Assembly: GCA_934408835.1 (NCBI GenBank)
Contig: CAKRVU010000043.1
Location: forward strand, 1-8,545
Origin: an uncultured Oscillospiraceae bacterium
GTDB taxonomy: Bacteria > Bacillota > Clostridia > Oscillospirales > Ruminococcaceae
Direction: 5' to 3'
Length of the DNA stretch: 8,545 bases
Part shown: positions 1-7,632 of the stretch, piece by piece
How positions within the stretch are numbered: position 1 is the stretch's first letter
How the letters are laid out: each line of letters opens with the position of its first letter
Position numbers and translations under genes: made by a program
The notes under the pieces: generated by a model
What the model saw: the letters and a program-made list of their open reading frames with translations, nothing else
What the model was told of the DNA's origin: nothing
The model's database searches: none

Positions 1-1
1 C

Positions 2-139
2 CTTTGGGAGTGCCCCAACTGCGGCAATCGAAATCAGGATAAGATGAATGTAGCGCGCCGTACCTGCGGTTATATCGGCACACAATTTTGGAATCAGGGA
101 CGAACGGCTGAGATCAGGGATCGTGTTCTTCATTTGTAA
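2..139 (+). CDS. nrdD: Anaerobic (class III) ribonucleoside-triphosphate reductase, C-terminal 45 residues (5'-truncated by window)
   Basis: The open frame enters from the left edge and ends at TAA 137-139. NrdD reduces ribonucleoside triphosphates to dNTPs in the absence of oxygen, using a glycyl radical. Visible in the fragment are one Cys pair, ECPNCGN (C4 and C7 of the fragment), which belongs to the C-terminal zinc site of the family, and then RRTCGYIG. In this family the Gly of the CGY stretch (G23 of the fragment) is the residue that carries the radical. The tail WNQGRTAEIRDR is also typical of clostridial NrdD proteins. The other zinc Cys pair and the whole catalytic barrel lie outside the window. 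The activase gene nrdG follows after 59 bases on the same strand, the usual arrangement. Identification is firm even from this short piece because the glycyl-radical loop is so distinctive. Confidence 0.94.
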   Translation, partial: LWECPNCGNRNQDKMNVARRTCGYIGTQFWNQGRTAEIRDRVLHL

Positions 140-144
140 AAGAG

Positions 145-162
145 ACGGAAATAGAATTCCGT
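145..162 (+). other. Small hairpin in the nrdD-nrdG spacer
   Basis: ACGGAA (145-150) and TTCCGT (157-162) are perfect reverse complements around a six-base loop, starting five bases after the nrdD stop codon. No T-run follows, so it is not a standard terminator. It could tune the ratio of the catalytic subunit to the activase or protect the nrdD 3' end, but a six-base-pair stem can also arise by chance. Confidence 0.3.
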
Positions 163-186
163 TCGTTTGGTCGCGTTTGGGCAAGC

Positions 187-192
187 AAGGTG
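187..192 (+). promoter_or_regulatory. Ribosome binding site that sets the nrdG start
   Basis: AAGGTG ends six bases before ATG 199. An in-frame GTG at 190 overlaps this site and has no comparable upstream purine stretch, so ATG 199 is the better start. Confidence 0.65.
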
Positions 193-198
193 ACGACA

Positions 199-744
199 AT
201 GTATTATGCAAACATCAAATATTATGATATTGCCAATGGGGTTGGAATTCGCACAAGTCTATTTGTATCCGGTTGCCGCCGCCATTGCAAAAACTGCTTT
301 AACCAGGAGACGTGGAATTTTTTCTTTGGGGAGCCCTTTACCAGAGCGGTTGAGGAGAAAATTTACCGCAGTCTGGATTCAGATTACGTGGATGGATTAA
401 CCGTATTGGGGGGCGAACCGATGGAGCCGGAAAATCAACGAGAGCTGCTTCCTTTTTTTAAACGGTTCAATGAGCGGTTTCCCGAGAAGACCATTTGGCT
501 TTATTCGGGGTACACCTGGGAAGAAATGACAAAGGGACCGGCTCGCTGTGAAGTGACCGATTCCCTGTTGCGCCAGATTGACCTGCTGGTGGACGGTCCG
601 TTTGTGCAGGAGCAATATGACGTCTCCCTTCGATTTCGCGGGAGTGCGAATCAGCGGATTTTAGATGTGCCGGCGTCGCTGGCAGCAGGATATCCGGTGA
701 TGTGGGAGGACGATCGGGTGTATTCAGCCCGTTACAACCAATAA
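199..744 (+). CDS. nrdG: Anaerobic ribonucleoside-triphosphate reductase activating protein (radical SAM)
   Basis: NrdG uses a [4Fe-4S] cluster and S-adenosylmethionine to generate the glycyl radical on NrdD. The 181-residue protein has the radical SAM signature C-x3-C-x2-C at residues 26, 30 and 33 (SGCRRHCKNCF), the entry motif NGVGIRTSLFVSGC, a GGEP motif near residue 71 that is typical of SAM binding, and the family's late LRFRGSANQR block. The start at ATG 199 gives MYYANIKYYD, which resembles the usual clostridial NrdG N-terminus. A GTG nine bases upstream is open but lies inside the ribosome binding site. The protein is somewhat longer than the E. coli enzyme (about 154 residues), as is common in Bacillota. 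It sits 59 bases after nrdD and is probably co-transcribed with it, with termination at 831-860. No key residue is missing. Confidence 0.95.
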   Translation: MYYANIKYYDIANGVGIRTSLFVSGCRRHCKNCFNQETWNFFFGEPFTRAVEEKIYRSLDSDYVDGLTVLGGEPMEPENQRELLPFFKRFNERFPEKTIWLYSGYTWEEMTKGPARCEVTDSLLRQIDLLVDGPFVQEQYDVSLRFRGSANQRILDVPASLAAGYPVMWEDDRVYSARYNQ

Positions 745-768
745 TTAATCTGATGGATAAAATGGATA

Positions 769-806
769 TGAGTCGTGGCAAAGTGTTGCAAGTGGGTTGC
801 GACTCA
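769..806 (+). other. Nested hairpin between nrdG and pyk, role unknown
   Basis: TGAGTCG (769-775) pairs perfectly with CGACTCA (800-806). Inside, GCAA (778-781) can pair with either TTGC 786-789, giving a tetraloop hairpin, or TTGC 797-800, so two folds compete. A run of six T lies at 817-822, ten bases past the outer stem, which is too far for a classic intrinsic terminator. It lies 24 bases after the nrdG stop and ahead of the clear terminator, so it would be in the nrdDG mRNA 3' end. It may be a 3'-end stability element or a first, weak terminator. I recognise no riboswitch or known RNA family. Confidence 0.4.
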
Positions 807-830
807 ATCGTCTGTGTTTTTTACCTAGAG

Positions 831-860
831 GCTCTGAGCGTTCACACGTTCGGAGCTTTT
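831..860 (+). terminator. Intrinsic terminator of the nrdD-nrdG unit
   Basis: GCTCTGAGCG (831-840) pairs with CGTTCGGAGC (847-856) over ten base pairs, two of them G-U, around the loop TTCACA. TTTT follows directly. It sits 86 bases after the nrdG stop and upstream of the pyk promoter, so it separates the two units. Confidence 0.82.
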
Positions 861-941
861 GTGCTGTTGCTAAAAAGCCGGATGACGGCGTTAATCTGCT
901 GAATCGGAAGTGATCGGCGCGTCCTTTCTTTTTGTTCGCTC

Positions 942-970
942 TTGCTAAAAAAGGGAAAATCTGTTATACT
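942..970 (+). promoter_or_regulatory. Sigma-A (housekeeping) promoter for pyk
   Basis: A -35 element TTGCTA (942-947, four of six to consensus) is followed by a 17-base spacer and a -10 element TATACT (965-970, five of six). A TG at 962-963 gives an extended -10. Transcription would start near 977, leaving a leader of roughly 30 bases before pyk. No operator was recognised. Confidence 0.8.
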
Positions 971-995
971 ATCAATAGATAAAATAAACGGTGAT

Positions 996-1000
996 AGGAG
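996..1000 (+). promoter_or_regulatory. Ribosome binding site that sets the pyk start
   Basis: AGGAG ends eight bases before ATG 1009. An in-frame GTG at 991 lies upstream of this site and would add six residues (MIGDLH) not expected in the family, so it is rejected as the start. Confidence 0.8.
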
Positions 1001-1008
1001 ATTTGCAT

Positions 1009-2766
1009 ATGTTAAGAAAAACCAAAATTGTCTGCACGCTGGGACCGGCTACCGACCGGGAGGGAGTCCTCCGGCAACTGGCTCTTTCTGGAATGAATGT
1101 GGCCAGATTTAATTTTTCTCACCAAACGTACCAGGAGCACGAGAGACGTGTGAAAGAGATTTTCGCTTTGCGGGAGGAGCTTTCCCTTCCTATCGCGACC
1201 TTGCTCGATACCAAAGGACCTGAAATTCGGCTGCATACCTTCCAAGACGGGAAGGTGGTTTTGCAGGAGGGACAAACCTTTACGCTGTATACCAAAGAGC
1301 GGATAGGCGATAGTTCTGGCGCTTCCATCAGTTATTCGGAGCTTCCGGGAGATGTGGAAATCGGGAGCCGCATTTTGATTGATGACGGTTTAATCGCTTT
1401 AAAGGTAACGGATGTTAAGTCGGATCGGATTACCTGCGTAGTTGTCAATGGCGGGGAGGTTTCCGACCGGAAAGGAATCAATCTGCCTGATTGCAGTCTT
1501 TCATTGCCGTTTGTCAGCCCAAAAGATCGGGAAGATATCTTATTTGGAATTAAGCACGGATTCGATTTTATCGCGGCGTCTTTTACTCGGTCGGCGCAGG
1601 ATATCTTGGAAATTCGTGAAATCCTGAATTCTCAGGATTGTCACAGTATCAGGATCATTGCGAAGATTGAAAACAGAGAAGGCGTTAACAATATTGATGA
1701 AATTTTGCGGGTTGTCGACGGCGTTATGGTTGCTCGTGGCGACATGGGTGTTGAAATCCCATTTGAACAGTTGCCGCCGATTCAGAAACAGTTGATTAAA
1801 AAAGCCTATCGTTCCGGAAAACAGGTGATCACCGCAACTCAAATGCTCGATTCCATGATTCATAATCCCAGACCTACCCGTGCGGAGGCCTCCGATGTTG
1901 CGAACGCGATTTACGACGGCACCAGCGCGCTGATGCTTTCCGGGGAGACTGCAGCTGGTGCCTGGCCGGTTGAAGCGTGCCGCGCTATGGTAAAAATCGC
2001 CGAGGAAACCGAGGCGAATATTCATTATAAAAAACGCTTTGTGATGCGCGAGCTGGCTGAAGAGGAAGGTTCTGATTCGAATATTACCACCGCCATTTCC
2101 AAAGCGACTGTAACAACGGCGCATAACTTGCAGGCAAACGCCATTATTACCGTGACTAAATCCGGCAACACGGCCAGAGTTGTTTCGCGCTATCGTCCGA
2201 ATGTTCCGATCATTGCCGGTTCTACCGACCCTCAGGCGTGCCGCCAGATGAACCTTTCTTGGGGGGTCTATCCCATTTTGCTGGAGGAGCAGCAAGAAGC
2301 TGACGCACTGTTTGACCATGCGCTTGACATGGCGTCTCAAACCGGTCATTTGAAGAATGGCGACGTTGTCGTCATCACCGCAGGCGTGCCGCTTGGCGTA
2401 TCGGGAACCACAAACATGATAAAGGTGCAGGTAGTCGGTCACGTACTCCTGTCCGGACAGGGAATTACACATCAGAGCGTTTGCGCCAATTTGTGTGTTG
2501 TTCACAGTGAGGAAGAAGCGATTGAACGGTTTAAAAAAGGAGATATTTTGGTGATTGAAAAGACGTCCAATCGAATTATTGATTTAATTCGCGATTGCGG
2601 CGGTTTGATTACCGAGCAAGGCGGACTCAATTCTCACGCTGCTATTGTTGGTATCACCTTGAACAAGCCGGTCATTGTTGACGCTAAAAATGCCACCACC
2701 ATATTGAAAAACGGCATTACCGTTCAGTTGGACGCGCAAACGGGAATGGTAAGCCGCAGTCAGTGA
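1009..2766 (+). CDS. pyk: Pyruvate kinase with extra C-terminal PEP-utiliser-like domain
   Basis: This cytosolic enzyme transfers phosphate from phosphoenolpyruvate to ADP, giving pyruvate and ATP, the last step of glycolysis. The 585-residue protein opens with the classic [11 protein letters not shown] and has RFNFSH (33-38), DTKGPEIR (67-74), the metal and substrate segment [10 protein letters not shown] (near 216-225), [10 protein letters not shown] (240-249) and TATQMLDSM followed by the NPRPTRAE block (275-293). The alpha/beta C-terminal domain follows (about 355-475). Beyond about residue 485 is an extra domain with [14 protein letters not shown] (535-548), which resembles the phosphohistidine-domain motif of PEP-utilising enzymes. 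In pyruvate kinases of Bacillus-type species this extra sequence gives a total length of about 585, matching here exactly. Start ATG 1009 is preceded by a good AGGAG. It has its own promoter and no terminator before lepA, 52 bases on. Confidence 0.97.
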   Translation: MLRKTKIVCTLGPATDREGVLRQLALSGMNVARFNFSHQTYQEHERRVKEIFALREELSLPIATLLDTKGPEIRLHTFQDGKVVLQEGQTFTLYTKERIGDSSGASISYSELPGDVEIGSRILIDDGLIALKVTDVKSDRITCVVVNGGEVSDRKGINLPDCSLSLPFVSPKDREDILFGIKHGFDFIAASFTRSAQDILEIREILNSQDCHSIRIIAKIENREGVNNIDEILRVVDGVMVARGDMGVEIPFEQLPPIQKQLIKKAYRSGKQVITATQMLDSMIHNPRPTRAEASDVANAIYDGTSALMLSGETAAGAWPVEACRAMVKIAEETEANIHYKKRFVMRELAEEEGSDSNITTAISKATVTTAHNLQANAIITVTKSGNTARVVSRYRPNVPIIAGSTDPQACRQMNLSWGVYPILLEEQQEADALFDHALDMASQTGHLKNGDVVVITAGVPLGVSGTTNMIKVQVVGHVLLSGQGITHQSVCANLCVVHSEEEAIERFKKGDILVIEKTSNRIIDLIRDCGGLITEQGGLNSHAAIVGITLNKPVIVDAKNATTILKNGITVQLDAQTGMVSRSQ

Positions 2767-2805
2767 CGGGCTCTTTGTCAATCACGCTGCAATCAATGGA
2801 ATAAC

Positions 2806-2811
2806 GGGAGG
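2806..2811 (+). promoter_or_regulatory. Ribosome binding site supporting a TTG start for lepA
   Basis: GGGAGG ends seven bases before TTG 2819. No in-frame ATG or GTG lies nearby that would keep the first GTPase motif, so the non-standard TTG start is well supported. Confidence 0.8.
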
Positions 2812-2818
2812 GAATCAG

Positions 2819-4624
2819 TTGTCCTGTAAAGAAAATATTCGCAATTTCTGCATTATTGCACATATAGACCATGGGAAATCGACCTTGGCTGATCGCATTT
2901 TGGAGCAAACACAGACGGTTTCCAGAAGGGAGCTTCAAGAGCAGCTTTTGGATAATATGGAGCTGGAACGGGAGCGTGGAATCACCATCAAAGCGCGCGC
3001 GGTTAAGCTTCGCTATCGGGCGGACGATCAAAAGGAGTATATTTTCAATCTGATTGATACGCCGGGTCATGTCGATTTCAATTATGAAGTATCCCGTTCT
3101 CTTGCCGCTTGCGAGGGTGCGCTTTTGGTCGTGGACGCTTCGCAGGGGATTGAGGCGCAGACGTTGGCAAACACCTACCTTGCGCTCGATCACGATCTGG
3201 AAATTTTGCCGGTTATCAATAAAATTGACCTTCCATCGGCTGAACCGGAGAAGGTGATCGCTGAAATCGAGGAAGTGATCGGAATCCCGGCGGAGGACGC
3301 TCCGTGTATTTCTGCCAAGACCGGGCAAAATATTTCCGCTGTTTTGGAACAAATTGTCCGTGAAGTGCCGCCGCCGGTGGGGGATGACGACAGTCCTTTG
3401 ACTGCGTTGGTCTTTGATTCTTATTATGATCCTTATAAAGGCGTTATCGTATATATCCGATTGATGGACGGTCAGGTTCGTCCGGGAGATCGCGTCCGGT
3501 TTATGGCGACCGGTGCTGAGTTTACAGTGACGGAGACCGGGTACCTTGGTGCGGTGGACTTTGTGCCGGCAGAGGGACTATATGCCGGTGAGGTGGGGTA
3601 TCTTGCCGCTTCCATCAAGAATATTGGTGACGCTAAGGTGGGGGATACCATTACGCTGGCTTCCTGTCCGGCAGAAAAACCGCTGCCGGGTTACCGGCAG
3701 GTCAGTCCGATGGTGTTTTCCGGCATTTACCCGGCGGACGGTTCCAAATACGGCGATTTGCGCGAGGCGCTTGAAAAATTGCAGCTAAACGACGCTTCGC
3801 TCTCTTTTGAGCCGGAGACTTCGGTTGCACTGGGCTTCGGCTTCCGTTGCGGCTTTTTGGGACTCCTTCACATGGAAATTGTTCAGGAGCGGATTGAACG
3901 GGAATATCATTTAGATATCATTACCACAGCGCCCTCTGTTGTTTACCGAATCACGTTGACAGATGGGCAAGTTCAGATGATTGACAACCCCACAAATTAT
4001 CCTGATGCCGCTCAAATTGCGTTGGCGGAAGAGCCGGTTGTTTCTGCTTCCATACTGGCGCCAACGGATTTTGTCGGCAACATTATGGAGCTTTGTCAGG
4101 AGCGCCGCGGAACCTTTTTGGATATGAAATATTTAGATAAAACTCGTGTGGAGCTGCACTATGAGCTTCCTTTGAACGAGATTGTTTATGATTTTTTTGA
4201 TGTGCTCAAGTCTCGCACACGAGGGTATGCCTCCTTTGACTATGAGTTCAAGGGATTTGTCCCGTCCAAACTGGTGAAGCTGGATATCCTGTTAAATGGT
4301 GAGCCGGTAGACGCGCTTTCGTTTATTGTGCATATCGACAAGGCGTATGCGCGGGCCAGGAAGATTGCTGAACGGCTGAAGGAACATATTCCGCGCCAAC
4401 TCTTTGAGGTGCCTGTTCAGGCTGCTATCGGCGGCAAAATCATTGCCAGAGAGACAGTACGTGCAATGCGGAAGGATGTTTTGGCTAAGTGTTACGGCGG
4501 CGATATTACCCGAAAAAAGAAGCTGCTGGAAAAACAAAAGGAAGGGAAAAAGCGGATGCGGCAATTGGGTTCAGTTGAAGTGCCGCAGGAGGCGTTTATG
4601 GCCGTGCTCAAGCTAGAAGAATGA
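2819..4624 (+). CDS. lepA: Elongation factor 4 / back-translocating ribosomal GTPase LepA
   Basis: LepA (EF4) is a translational GTPase that binds the ribosome and is linked to initiation, ribosome assembly and rescue under ionic stress. The 601-residue protein matches the family's usual ~600. It has the G1 loop AHIDHGKST (14-22), switch I RGITIK (53-58), DTPGH (80-84) and NKID (134-137), followed by EF-G-like domains II, III and V. The LepA-specific C-terminal domain ends with a Lys/Arg-rich segment ([26 protein letters not shown] is its core, near 560-585), which is highly characteristic of LepA and absent from EF-G. Translation starts at TTG, supported by GGGAGG. It follows pyk by 52 bases without a visible terminator and overlaps hemW by four bases (ATGA), which implies coupled translation. 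No unusual residue was seen. Confidence 0.97.
   Translation: MSCKENIRNFCIIAHIDHGKSTLADRILEQTQTVSRRELQEQLLDNMELERERGITIKARAVKLRYRADDQKEYIFNLIDTPGHVDFNYEVSRSLAACEGALLVVDASQGIEAQTLANTYLALDHDLEILPVINKIDLPSAEPEKVIAEIEEVIGIPAEDAPCISAKTGQNISAVLEQIVREVPPPVGDDDSPLTALVFDSYYDPYKGVIVYIRLMDGQVRPGDRVRFMATGAEFTVTETGYLGAVDFVPAEGLYAGEVGYLAASIKNIGDAKVGDTITLASCPAEKPLPGYRQVSPMVFSGIYPADGSKYGDLREALEKLQLNDASLSFEPETSVALGFGFRCGFLGLLHMEIVQERIEREYHLDIITTAPSVVYRITLTDGQVQMIDNPTNYPDAAQIALAEEPVVSASILAPTDFVGNIMELCQERRGTFLDMKYLDKTRVELHYELPLNEIVYDFFDVLKSRTRGYASFDYEFKGFVPSKLVKLDILLNGEPVDALSFIVHIDKAYARARKIAERLKEHIPRQLFEVPVQAAIGGKIIARETVRAMRKDVLAKCYGGDITRKKKLLEKQKEGKKRMRQLGSVEVPQEAFMAVLKLEE
3683..3700 (+). repeat. Perfect inverted repeat inside lepA
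   Basis: CTGCCGG (3683-3689) and CCGGCAG (3694-3700) form a perfect seven-base-pair GC-rich stem with the loop GTTA. A second CCGGCAG at 3668-3674 could compete for the left arm. It lies in domain II coding sequence, with no T-run after it, so it is not a terminator. It may simply reflect codon choice. Confidence 0.45.
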
Positions 4625-5697
4625 CCGGTATTTACCTTCATATTCCCTTTTGCAAATCCAAGTGCCCGTATTGTGATTTCTACTCCACGGCGTACGCGCC
4701 CGATCGGTTGGGTGCATATCAGGCTGCTTTGGAGCGGGAAATGGAACGGTATCGCGGCGTTGTTGCCGATACGCTTTATTTTGGAGGAGGTACGCCGTCG
4801 CTTCTGTCCGGCAACCAATTTTCTGAGCTGATTGACACAGCAAGAGACTGCTTTTTATTACGGGACGCTGAAATCACCACAGAGGCCAACCCGGCTGAGT
4901 TGAGCTACTCTTATCTGGAAGAATTGCAAAGAGCCGGAATCAATCGCCTCTCCATCGGGATTCAGTCGCTTTCAGAGAGGGAGCTATCTTATTTGGGCAG
5001 ACGGCATACGGCAAAGGAGGCGCTGAACGCTCTGAGGCGTGCCAGAAAGGTGGGGTTTACCAATCTGTCGGTTGACTTGATGTTGGGGATTCCCGAGCAG
5101 ACTCCGGAGTCGTTGAGGCGTACCTTATTCCTGTTAGAGCCGATGGAGCTTACACATCTTTCCGCTTACCTTTTGACTATTGAACCCAACACGCCGTTTG
5201 GTCGAACGCCGCCCCCTTGCCCCGGGGAAGAGGAAACAGTTGATCTGTACCTGACGGCTGTGGAGCAATTGGAAACAATGGGACTGGCGCAATATGAAAT
5301 TTCCAATTTTGCGCGACCAGGATATTCCTGCCGTCATAATCTCAAGTATTGGACGCAGGAACCCTATCTTGGATTTGGCTCTTCATCTCATTCCTTTTGG
5401 AAAGGGGAGCGCCGTTATCACCCGGCGGATGTGGATGATTATCTGCATCGACCGGAACGCACCATTTTTTTGGAGCCGGGTGGAGACCCCGAGGAATGGT
5501 TGACCTTGCGCTTGCGTTTAAGAGAGGGGGTTTTATGGGATCAGGCAGAAAAACGCGGGTTTTCCACAGAATTGTTGCGAGACAAAACGCGGCGACTCAT
5601 TCAGGAAGGCTTGGCGTTTCCGTTGCCGGGGCGGACTGCACTGACGCCGAAGGGAATGCTTTTATCAAACGCTGTTATTTTATCCTTTTTGGAATGA
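4621..5697 (+). CDS. hemW: HemW-type radical SAM protein (heme chaperone; formerly annotated as oxygen-independent coproporphyrinogen III oxidase)
   Basis: The 358-residue protein begins [22 protein letters not shown], with the radical SAM C-x3-C-x2-C at residues 11, 15 and 18. The residue two past the last Cys is Phe, where true HemN coproporphyrinogen oxidases carry a fourth Cys. This points to HemW, which in other bacteria binds heme and passes it to haem proteins rather than decarboxylating coproporphyrinogen. Other landmarks are FGGGTPS (54-60), the SAM-binding EANP (88-91), SIGIQS (111-116), [20 protein letters not shown] (225-244) and GFGSSSHSF (251-259), with a short HemN_C-like region at the end. 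It overlaps lepA by ATGA. lepA-hemW is a long-known Bacillota pair. In many species hrcA-grpE-dnaK follow, but here a terminator does. No heme biosynthesis gene is visible nearby. Confidence 0.93.
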   Translation: MTGIYLHIPFCKSKCPYCDFYSTAYAPDRLGAYQAALEREMERYRGVVADTLYFGGGTPSLLSGNQFSELIDTARDCFLLRDAEITTEANPAELSYSYLEELQRAGINRLSIGIQSLSERELSYLGRRHTAKEALNALRRARKVGFTNLSVDLMLGIPEQTPESLRRTLFLLEPMELTHLSAYLLTIEPNTPFGRTPPPCPGEEETVDLYLTAVEQLETMGLAQYEISNFARPGYSCRHNLKYWTQEPYLGFGSSSHSFWKGERRYHPADVDDYLHRPERTIFLEPGGDPEEWLTLRLRLREGVLWDQAEKRGFSTELLRDKTRRLIQEGLAFPLPGRTALTPKGMLLSNAVILSFLE

Positions 5698-5714
5698 GGA
5701 ATGAAATGGATGAG

Positions 5715-5752
5715 AAAAGACCGCGGAGGGTTCGACTTCCACGGTCTTTTTT
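5715..5752. terminator. Bidirectional intrinsic terminator between hemW and asnB
   Basis: AAAAGACCGCGGAGG (5715-5729) pairs with CTTCCACGGTCTTTT (5736-5750) around the loop GTTCGA, with one C-A mismatch and one G-U pair. On the + strand the stem starts 17 bases after the hemW stop and runs into six T (5747-5752). On the - strand the AAAA at 5715-5718 becomes the U-run for asnB, whose stop codon is at 5756-5758. One hairpin can therefore end both converging units. Confidence 0.88.
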
Positions 5753-5755
5753 GAT

Positions 5756-7609
5756 TTATATTTTATTTTCCTGGAAGAAGCAACGGTACCAGAGGAGGAA
5801 GCTGTAAATCGTCCAGATTTTTTTCATGTTTCCGTTTTTCCCGTTTTTATGTTCGTCAAGCAGTTTTAAAATTTCAGTCTGCTGGAAAAATTGACCTGCC
5901 GTCTCGCTTTCAAATGCTTTTTTGACTCGCTGATAATAAGGCTCTTCTCGCAACCAATCGTTGAGAGGAACTGGGAATCCCAGTTTCTTTTTATTTGCCG
6001 TACGCGCCGGGAGCTGTTTGAGGGCCGCTCCTCTAAGGGCGATCTTAGTCACATTTTGGTCAACGCGATATCGTGTTGGAATCTGCAATGCCAGTTCGAG
6101 CACCTTTTTATCCAGAAACGGAACTCGAAGCTCAAGGGAGTTTGCCATGCTCATCCGATCCGCTTTTAACAGGATATCATAAAGCATCCAGGTGTGAATG
6201 TCAACATATTGCAGCTGCGTTGGTTCGTCAAAGGATGCGACCCGGTCAAACAACGGTTTCACATAATCCTGCGGCGGGCATGCCGGAATCGGATTTTTTA
6301 AATAACGGTTCCGTTCTTTCTCTGTAAAGACATAATTTGCGCGCATAAACCGTTCATATGGTTCCATAGCGCCCCGAAGAATGAAGTTCTTTCCCTTGAA
6401 ATCGGGAAGTTTTTTTGCTGTGGCAGCCAGCGCTTTGCGGATGGGTTTTGGCACCCGGCGGCAGTAATGTTCAAAATGCAACCCGGCCAAATACATAGGA
6501 TAGCCGCCGAATAGTTCATCGGCGCCTTCCCCTGAAAGGACGACTTTGACGTATTTTGACGCGTTCTGTGCCAAAAAGAAAAGGGGCACTTCTGATGGGT
6601 TGGGAAGCGGTTCGTCCAGGTAATAGGGGATCTTTTCTGCAGCGTCGAAATAGTCGGCTGCTGAGACCTTGTTTGATTTGTTTTCGACGCCGATTTCTTT
6701 GGAAAAAGCTTGCGCGTAAGGAAGTTCGCTGTATTTTTCCTCTTCGAATCCAACTGAAAAGGTTTTGACCTGTTTGGTGCATTTGGAGACCTCACGCACC
6801 ACATAAGAAGAGTCCACACCGCTCGATAGGAAACATCCTACTTCAACATCGGCAATCTGGTGCGCTTTCACGGATTCGGCAAAAACATCGGTAATTTCCT
6901 GTTCCCAGTCGACCAGCTGTTTCGTTTCGTCAATGTTCCACATCATATCGTAATACCGGGAGATTGTGAGCTGATGATCGCGATAAATAAAGTAATGGCT
7001 TCCCGGCAGCTGATAGACGTCAGCAAACAGGGTTTCTCCGTTGGGGATGTATTCGTAGCAGAGATAGTCTGGAATCCGCGCCTCGTTTAGGCGTTTGTGG
7101 AATCCGGGATGATCCAAAAACACCTTGACCTCTGAGCCGAACAGGAATTCCGTGCCGTCATGGTAGTAATAAAACGGCTTGATTCCAAAGATATCTCGTG
7201 CGCCGAACAGCTCCTTTTTGGTTTTATCCCAGATGACGAAGGCGAACATACCGCGCAGCTTGCACAAAATATCCGTCCCATATTCCTCATAGCCGTGAAG
7301 GATGACCTCCGAATCGGTGTGGGTAAGGAATCGGTGCCCTTTTGCAATCAGTTCGTCACGCAGCGCCTGATAATTATAAATCTCACCGTTAAAGGTAAGC
7401 ACCATGGTTTGATCTTCATTCTCAATCGGCTGCCTTCCGCCTTCCAGATCAATGATGGAAAGACGCCGGAAGCCAAGCGCGATCCCTTCGTCGATATAAT
7501 AGCTTTCATCATCCGGTCCTCTATGGATGATTCGATCGGCCATCTTTCGGATGACCTGGTCGGGCGTGGTCAGGTCTGCATGATTGATAAACCCGGCAAA
7601 ACCGCACAT
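5756..7609 (-). CDS. asnB: Asparagine synthase, glutamine-hydrolysing (AsnB family amidotransferase)
   Basis: The family takes ammonia from glutamine and, using ATP, amidates aspartate; some members instead amidate peptidoglycan groups. The 617-residue protein is of normal length. The N-terminal glutaminase half has the catalytic Cys2 (MCGFAGF, exposed when Met1 is removed), RRLSIIDL (48-55), FNGEIYN (73-79) and HTDSE (97-101). The synthetase half has the ATP-pyrophosphatase loop LSSGVDSS (261-268), LSGEGADELFGGY (358-370) and KADRMSMANSLELRVPFLD (482-500). All active-site motifs are present, so it should be active. Start ATG 7609 is preceded by AGGAGG at ideal spacing. It is the last gene of a leftward operon, 23 bases after an Asp/Glu racemase-family gene. 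That neighbour raises the possibility that the amidated substrate is D-aspartate or a wall-linked aspartate rather than free L-Asp. Sequence alone cannot tell these apart. Confidence 0.95.
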   Translation of the reverse strand: MCGFAGFINHADLTTPDQVIRKMADRIIHRGPDDESYYIDEGIALGFRRLSIIDLEGGRQPIENEDQTMVLTFNGEIYNYQALRDELIAKGHRFLTHTDSEVILHGYEEYGTDILCKLRGMFAFVIWDKTKKELFGARDIFGIKPFYYYHDGTEFLFGSEVKVFLDHPGFHKRLNEARIPDYLCYEYIPNGETLFADVYQLPGSHYFIYRDHQLTISRYYDMMWNIDETKQLVDWEQEITDVFAESVKAHQIADVEVGCFLSSGVDSSYVVREVSKCTKQVKTFSVGFEEEKYSELPYAQAFSKEIGVENKSNKVSAADYFDAAEKIPYYLDEPLPNPSEVPLFFLAQNASKYVKVVLSGEGADELFGGYPMYLAGLHFEHYCRRVPKPIRKALAATAKKLPDFKGKNFILRGAMEPYERFMRANYVFTEKERNRYLKNPIPACPPQDYVKPLFDRVASFDEPTQLQYVDIHTWMLYDILLKADRMSMANSLELRVPFLDKKVLELALQIPTRYRVDQNVTKIALRGAALKQLPARTANKKKLGFPVPLNDWLREEPYYQRVKKAFESETAGQFFQQTEILKLLDEHKNGKNGNMKKIWTIYSFLLWYRCFFQENKI

Positions 7610-7616
7610 AAAATAA

Positions 7617-7622
7617 CCTCCT
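7617..7622 (-). promoter_or_regulatory. Consensus ribosome binding site of asnB
   Basis: Read on the - strand this is AGGAGG, seven bases before ATG 7609. It fits within the 23-base gap after the racemase gene, so no separate promoter is needed or seen. Confidence 0.85.
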
Positions 7623-7632
7623 GTTTTTTGAA

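Noticed and set aside
702..902. Small + strand open frame of 66 codons after nrdG
   Set aside because: It overlaps the nrdG 3' end out of frame and runs straight through the terminator hairpin at 831-860. No convincing ribosome binding site and no recognisable protein features.
1540..2505. Long antisense open frame (321 codons) opposite pyk
   Set aside because: Lies wholly inside an unambiguous pyk gene. Its translation is Arg/Asn/His-rich with no recognisable motif, as expected of a mirror frame.
2764..2780. TGAC/GTCA inverted repeat just after pyk as a terminator
   Set aside because: The stem is only four base pairs and no T-run follows.
2775..2804. TTGTCA as a possible -35 element for a lepA promoter
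   Set aside because: Five of six matches to the -35 consensus, but no acceptable -10 lies 16-18 bases downstream (GGAATA, GAATAA and TGGAAT are poor). Co-transcription with pyk is the simpler reading.
2717..3352. Antisense open frame across the pyk-lepA junction
   Set aside because: No family motif, and it overlaps the conserved GTPase motifs of lepA on the other strand. Chance open frame.
4587..4600. AGGAGG followed by ATG 4598 as an alternative start of hemW
   Set aside because: ATG 4598 is in the lepA frame and codes for an internal Met close to the lepA end. The hemW start at 4621 gives the expected N-terminus.
4621..5697. Calling this gene hemN (coproporphyrinogen III dehydrogenase)
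   Set aside because: The fourth Cys of the HemN signature is replaced by Phe and the gene is paired with lepA. Both fit HemW.
6298..6819. Second leftward open frame of 173 codons inside asnB
   Set aside because: Covers the catalytic synthetase domain of asnB in a shifted frame, with no motif of its own. Shadow of asnB.
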